Shown: piece by piece, positions 1-64,000 of the stretch
How positions within the stretch are numbered: the first letter of the stretch is position 1
Layout: each line of letters begins with the position of its first letter
Assembly (NCBI GenBank): GCA_054601695.1
Contig: BAAHQB010000040.1
Coordinates: forward strand, 124,001-188,000
Direction: 5' to 3'
DNA from: Amorphochlora amoebiformis
Lineage: Eukaryota > Cercozoa > Chlorarachniophyceae
Length of the DNA: 64,000 bases
The notes under the pieces: generated by a model
The model's input: the letters and a program-made list of their open reading frames with translations, nothing else
Told to the model about the DNA's origin: nothing
The model's database searches: none
Program-made: the position numbers and the translations under genes

Positions 1-70
1 TATATATATATACATATATATAGTATATATATATATAACATATATATATATAGTTTTACTATAGATTTAG

Positions 71-12218
<12,148 letters not shown>

Positions 12219-13018
12219 TTCATGGCCGATCCTGGTAAACTAGAATGGAATCTAGTGCCCTAAAGTCTAGAATTTGAAGTACTCATTTGAAGTACTCCTA
12301 CTACTAGTACTACCAGTAGTACTGAAATTATGTATGTGTATGTATGTATATGTGTATACTAGATATATACTAGATATACTGGTACAGTCTAGACAGTACT
12401 CAGTCTCCAGAGTCTTCGGTCTTCCTACTCTTCTACTAGTCTAGCTAGTATCTAGAGTATATATATATACGCGTCCATCCACCGTCTAGACCGTAACTAA
12501 TAATCAACTAGAACTCGAGTACTAGTCTAGCTAGTACTAGTAGTACTAGTAGTAGTAGTACTACTACTAGTACTAGTACTAGTAGTAGTAATCTAGGTAA
12601 CTAGAGTAACTCAACTAGTCAACATGAACTAACTAGCTCTAGTAGCTAAATGGAAAAGATACTGAGACTCGCTGTAATATCGAACTAGTTCTATGTTCAC
12701 ATCTACTAGTTATGTATACGTGTTAAATTAATGAGATGACTATCATAGTGACCCTGGTCACACAACTACTAGAACTAGCACAAGTAGCGACATGATTAAT
12801 GGGTAAATAGAGCAGTCGATTCGATGTATAATATTGTATTTAGATTGAATGACAAAGCAAGAGTGCAGCAGTTGGATCCAATCGAGATCGACAACATCTA
12901 GAACATACGGAACGTAGGAAACCTCAAATACACGATCTAGGGACTGGGATGTGTAGTATCTTCCAAGTGCTGCCAGCTTTAAAAGTATTCGTACGATTTC
13001 CCTTCCCCGTCTCCGCTG
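12219..13018. other. Convergent intergenic spacer, CTAG-rich
   Basis: The spacer lies between the TAA of the plus-strand ankyrin gene and the TAA of the minus-strand cysteine-rich gene. It has few TA microsatellites and is instead packed with CTAG, ACTAGT and TAGTAC words, most densely at 12240-12620. Positions 12518-12545 are identical over 28 nt to 26335-26362 in the other convergent spacer. No coding exon was supported here. Confidence 0.7.
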
Positions 13019-13112
13019 TTACGATGTTGTACATTGTGGATCTTCTTCGGGAATATATTTTTGGCGGCAAGGGCACGGCGAACCAGGGGACGTGGGTATG
13101 TAACAGCCTGAA

Positions 13113-13172
<60 letters not shown>

Positions 13173-13280
13173 TTAGATATATATATATGTACATATATTA
13201 GTGTGGGGTATCAGTGCACTCTTTTGTATATGTATGTGTGCGTGTGCATTCAATTAAACATATGGCAAACTCCTACTACG

Positions 13281-13317
<37 letters not shown>

Positions 13318-15310
13318 TATATTTATATAAAATATTTAGGGGTGTGCTGTGTGCTATGTGTACATGTAAGCATGTACTATCTGCAACTATTCCAACTAAT
13401 GTGGGCAAACCATTGCAGTAGTCACAGTGGACGCAGCGATCATCGACACACTTTTTGCACTTGATGCAGTGCCTGCGGAATCCGATGTCGTTTGAGTAGA
13501 TCATCCGAGAGCAGAACGAGTACGAGTAGACAATCCCGCAGCCCACTGCACTAATCCCAGGGCAGCGATATCTGCAATTAAAGTCCATCAGGGTGAGCTG
13601 TTCATACACGCAGGTGAGATAGTATGATATGGTATATTATGATATGAGATATATTTTTATGTATAAGGAAATATTTATGTACGTACGTGCGTGTAAAAAA
13701 TATTACCGGTTGTCGTTGAGTATGAACTTGCTGAGGTCCAATCTCGCCGTGCATGAGCAACAGCGCTCAGTCTTTCCGATGGCGTTTGTGGCGCTGGTCG
13801 TGGCAAGGAAGTGCATTAGGCAGGGATCGTCGAGCTTCGGTGGGAGGTGCCCAAAGTATTTCATGAGCAAGTGCAGATTCCGCAGCGTCCAGCGTTGACT
13901 GTTGTTCGAAAGATGTTGCTTAGTGGTCACCTTTCCCTCTCCGTTGCTGCCTGAAGAGGAGTCGGGAGGAGTTGTTTGGCTATCATATGGGCTCTGATTC
14001 ATCGCAGCTGTTGTGCCAGAGCTGTTCCCCGGCACAGTACCAGATCCTGAGTTGAAGCCAGACCCTGAACCTGAATCGTTCCCTGGAGTAGAACGATATC
14101 CGTCTCCAGAACCAGATCCGGAGCCTCCGGAACCAGATCCGGAGCCTCCGGAACCAGATCCGGAGCCTCCGGAGTTGAAGCCTCGTGCTGCATAGGATCC
14201 GTTTGTGTCCATGCTTGAGTTTCCGGAGGAGTCATCCGATAACGGAAAGAGGTGCTGGGATCGTCGGTGCTTGGAGTCACCGTTGAGCCCGCCATTGGCC
14301 TTGACCTCGCCTCCAGCAGAACCCCTCAGATCGCGGCCTCCAGGAGCGTCGCGAACGATTTGCTTAAGGCGTTCGAAGTCATAGTTGGGTACGAAGTGCT
14401 GGCCATGCTTTCCGTGGCTACCGTTGCTAACGCCGTTGCTGATGCCATTATGTCCAGAGCCATGTGCTCCATGGCCATTCGTTCCGTTGCCATTCACCCC
14501 GTGGCCGTTCACACCATGGCCGTTCACACCGTGGCCGTTCGCTCGGTGACCGTTCGCTCCGTTTGTAGAGCCCTTCGTGGACGTTTTCGCGGAACCTGAG
14601 ATGCTGGGTTTCTCGTGGAACCCGTTGTGCTTCTTGAAAAGATTTCGGTGGCCATTGCGTCCATTTTTCGCATGGTATTTAGCATACTCGCTGGTGACCT
14701 TCTCGAGAGGGAAGCCCCTGTGATACTTTCCCCGTTCACGCATGTCCCGGCTCTTGTCGTATTCTTCTGCTTCCTCCTCTTCTTCTTCGATGAGCTGCGC
14801 GGCTTTTGAGAAGCCATTCATATGATCCTCGGGCGACCCTTGCCCGTGGGATTTGTATTTCCGGGCGCCGTGGCCCGAAACTTTTGAATGGCCGTGCCCA
14901 TTCAACAGTGGCTTCTCGTGACCGTTTGAGTGGCCATTCAAGCGCTTTCCCCGGAACAACTCGCCATTGTGATTGTTTGAGATCCCCTTCCCATTAATTT
15001 TCCCGCTGTGGGCGGTGGATTCCACTTCGCGCTTCCTGATTTTCTCCTTCTTTGCCTCCATCTGCTTGCGCCTTCGCCGCTCGCTCTCGATGTCGGGAAA
15101 GTCGTGCAGGCTACGATTTCGCTTAGTCCCGTTCCCATTGCCATTCTTCTCAAGGCTCTGGGTCGCTTGGATCAGGACGTCTACACTGGGCTCTGCCATT
15201 GTGGTTCCACTGTGCCCCACCCACGGACTACAGCCATCAGCCATTGTGTAGGTTCTCGTTTTCCGTATCCGTATAGAGAAAAAGTCGGGTGTTGACTTTT
15301 TCCTGGACAT
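13019..15310 (-). CDS. Unrecognised protein: Asn-Gly-His/Gly-Ser repeats plus cysteine-rich C-terminus
   Basis: Exons: 15310-13707, 13571-13411, 13107-13019 (TAA); phases agree and give 617 residues. I do not recognise the family. The N-terminus is polar and basic ([20 protein letters not shown]), followed by low-complexity blocks: [21 protein letters not shown] repeats near residues 255-295, an acidic run (EEEEEE), and three tandem GSGSGGS units encoded by a 21-nt DNA repeat at 14104-14171. The last roughly 110 residues are globular in character with 16 cysteines, including ERCCSC and a ladder [19 protein letters not shown] continuing NGC (C-x2-C-x2-C-x4-C-x2-C-x2-C-x2-C). That spacing suggests metal binding or dense disulfides; function is not inferable. 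No signal peptide or membrane segment is visible. The start at 15310 is the first ATG of the open frame; an in-frame ATG at 15244 (MADGCSP) is an alternative. Confidence 0.8.
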
Positions 15311-16932
<1,622 letters not shown>

Positions 16933-17704
16933 TCAAGTCGTGCGGCGGTACTGGATGAAGTCTGTTTTGTTTGCAAGCTTGTCATACAGAGACCGAGCCC
17001 GATAGTTACTCTCTGTCGTCGCCCTGAAGTTCGGGTAAGGTTAGAGTTAGGTTTGGGTTAATGGGTAGGGTTTACCAGTACACTCTGCCCCACTTTTCCT
17101 TGTCGGCTGTGCGATACAGCTCTTCAATAAGTTTCCGCCCTACACCAAGCCCTCGAGCATTTTTGGATACGAAGAGGTCCTCGAGGTAGCAGTATGGTGT
17201 AATTGACCATGTTGAGAGGTGCAGGACATACGTTGCGAATCCCACCAGCTCTGTGGAACCCCCGGATATATTGTCCACCTTGATCTCTGCGACAATGGCG
17301 TTGAGGTGCTTTTCGCTGGGATCGAGCATGCGCTTCCACGTGCTGTTGGTAATCTCCTGCGATAATTCTTTTTCGTAGAATTTGAGATACCCATCCCATA
17401 GCTTTTGCCACTGCTTCCTATCTTCGAGGACGATCGGTCGAATCTGGAAACGGGGTATAATCGTTAGTATGCTTGTAACTTGCCTGCATGATGTGGGTAT
17501 ATGGATGTTCCGGAATACACAAATGAATTTCCAAGACTATGTTTTCAGCGAAATCGCGATCTGTCGGTACACCCTCGCGGGTCGACTCCTACACCCAATG
17601 GGATCACGGGCAGAAAGAGAGATCACCTTGCACTCTGGCCTTGCCGTGCTGCTAACAGCAGCCTTGCCGCACGCTGATTTTAAGGTGCTTCCGAAGCGCC
17701 GCAT
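16933..17704 (-). CDS. GNAT-family N-acetyltransferase (HPA2/HPA3-like)
   Basis: Exons: 17704-17627, 17443-17076, 17023-16933 (TGA); phases agree and give 178 residues. GNAT enzymes transfer an acetyl group from acetyl-CoA to an amine. The acetyl-CoA loop (motif A) is RGLGVG at residues 123-128 within YLEDLFVSKNARGLGVGRKL. The following WGRVYWATTESNYRARSLYD matches the motif B pattern of the HPA2/HPA3-type group, as does FIQYRR at the C-terminus. Length is typical of a single-domain GNAT. The substrate cannot be told. The N-terminal exon (MRRFGSTLKSACGKAAVSS) is Arg/Ser/Ala-rich and could be a mitochondrial presequence (inference). Intron 1 ends with a consensus TACTAAC branch point 20 nt before the acceptor; intron 2 is only 52 nt and built of CCCTAA-like sequence. 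The first exon is the least certain part. Confidence 0.9.
17463..17469 (-). promoter_or_regulatory. Consensus branch point TACTAAC in GNAT intron 1
   Basis: On the minus strand TACTAAC lies about 20 nt upstream of the acceptor ttccag at 17444-17449, with a pyrimidine-rich stretch between them. It fixes the exon 2 start at 17443. Confidence 0.75.
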
Positions 17705-25741
<8,037 letters not shown>

Positions 25742-26013
25742 GCAACCTAATACCCGCGAGTACCCGCTAGAGCCGGACAAGAGCCGTGGTTCGAGAATGT
25801 TAGTAGGGCTGTGCACGTGGGTGAGGTGGTGAATCCGATCGGGGAGAGTCAAGCTCACTAGACACACTCTAGTTAGACTCGAGGAGAGTTGTCAGTACTT
25901 ATTGATAGGCTGAATCTTGTTACTACTTACTGGTGGAAAATTGCTAGCAGCTGTTCATCAGTCTACACTCTAACTAGACTCTAAACTAGTAAAGCTTTCA
26001 TTCATGCTCATAT

Positions 26014-26047
<34 letters not shown>

Positions 26048-26048
26048 G

Positions 26049-26087
<39 letters not shown>

Positions 26088-26654
26088 GTATATTATATAT
26101 AATGCATGTTTTAGTTAGCGGCAATCATTGGCACCTAGGGCACGATTCTTAAGGTTAATTTTTAATTTTGTCATTCTCTAGATCTAGTAGATTCTAGTCG
26201 TAGTCATTCTAGTTAGTACCATGTGACACTAAACTTTGGCAGTGCCTAGAGTGCTCGAATGACCTATCTCGGATTGTGAACTCGAATCTATACTAGTATA
26301 TTCTAGACTAGTAGACATTCCAGTATCCTACTCTAGTACTAGTCTAGCTAGTACTAGTAGTATATATAGCACCTACTAGACCTAGTTTAGTAGTATGATG
26401 TGGCGCTTATAATTCATAATCTACTACTAGACTAGAATAGTTCAGCCAGATTCAGGATCTAGAGTCTGACTAGTCTGAGTATACCTGGCTGTACTAATAA
26501 ACGCTGTTTAGATACTGATTCTACAATATCATAAGTTATACTAGTATATCTAGTATATATATATGAATATTCTAGAATATCTAAAATATACACTCCAGTC
26601 TAGCGCCACGGTACAGGGATATCTAGGATATCTTATATGTACACACACACGCGT

Positions 26655-26698
<44 letters not shown>

Positions 26699-26785
26699 TA
26701 TATATCGTCTACATATATATTTAGTTTACCGTTTAGTTAATATAATTCTCTGTCATGAGTATTAATAAAGTTACAATTTAATTCG
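25742..26785. other. Convergent intergenic spacer, CTAG-rich
   Basis: The spacer lies between the OST3 TAA and the dynein TAG. Like 12219-13018 it is rich in CTAG/ACTAGT words (25855-26000, 26180-26620) and poor in coding potential. 26335-26362 repeats 12518-12545 exactly. Two short near-identical (TA)n/TATTATGTA segments occur at 26015-26105. Confidence 0.7.

Positions 26786-64000
<37,215 letters not shown>

Noticed and set aside
13629-15295. Plus-strand open frames across the cysteine-rich gene
   Set aside because: Antisense shadows of the 1.6-kb minus-strand exon, whose splice phases and C-terminal exons are consistent.

Overview
The window is nuclear DNA from a flagellated eukaryote, probably a protist or microalga; I cannot name the species. 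The evidence is spliceosomal GT-AG introns with occasional GC-AG, an axonemal dynein heavy chain, an oligosaccharyltransferase (OST3/OST6) subunit with a signal peptide, standard stop codons (TAA, TAG and TGA all end genes here), and degenerate CCCTAA/CCTAAA telomere-like tracts inside introns. Exons are tiny (typically 30-130 nt) and of balanced composition. Introns are dominated by (TA)n microsatellites, which generate the many meaningless Tyr-Ile open frames. About 13.4 kb of the 64 kb is coding.

Layout: (1) 71-12218, plus strand: 24 exons of an ankyrin-repeat protein whose 5' end lies outside the window. (2) 12219-13018: CTAG-rich spacer between convergent genes. (3) 13019-15310, minus: three-exon gene for an unrecognised protein with Asn-Gly-His and Gly-Ser repeats and a cysteine-rich C-terminus. 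(4) 16933-17704, minus: three-exon GNAT acetyltransferase. (5) 19711-25741, plus: complete 20-exon OST3/OST6 gene (414 residues). (6) 25742-26785: a second CTAG-rich convergent spacer sharing an exact 28-nt segment with the first. (7) 26786-64000, minus: 109 exons of an axonemal dynein heavy chain from the AAA1 P-loop to the stop (about 2,710 residues), 5' end outside the window.

All gene models were built by reading exon junctions by eye. Reading phase is conserved across essentially every junction, and summed exon lengths are whole codons in all five genes. The weakest dynein junctions are exons 17-19 and the donor of exon 54. The genes have no evident pathway in common.

The most unusual feature is architectural. 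At more than ten exon edges in three genes, the splice site plus 10-60 nt of adjoining exon has been copied, often in tandem and separated by (TA)n, into the neighbouring intron. The clearest case is a 14-copy array with an exact 37-nt period in OST3. Telomere-like tracts in introns mostly carry CCCTAA on the transcribed-sense strand, often close to a 3' splice site, as though reused as branch-point and pyrimidine-tract sequence. An 85-nt segment with three potential hairpins is duplicated in two dynein introns 11.6 kb apart.
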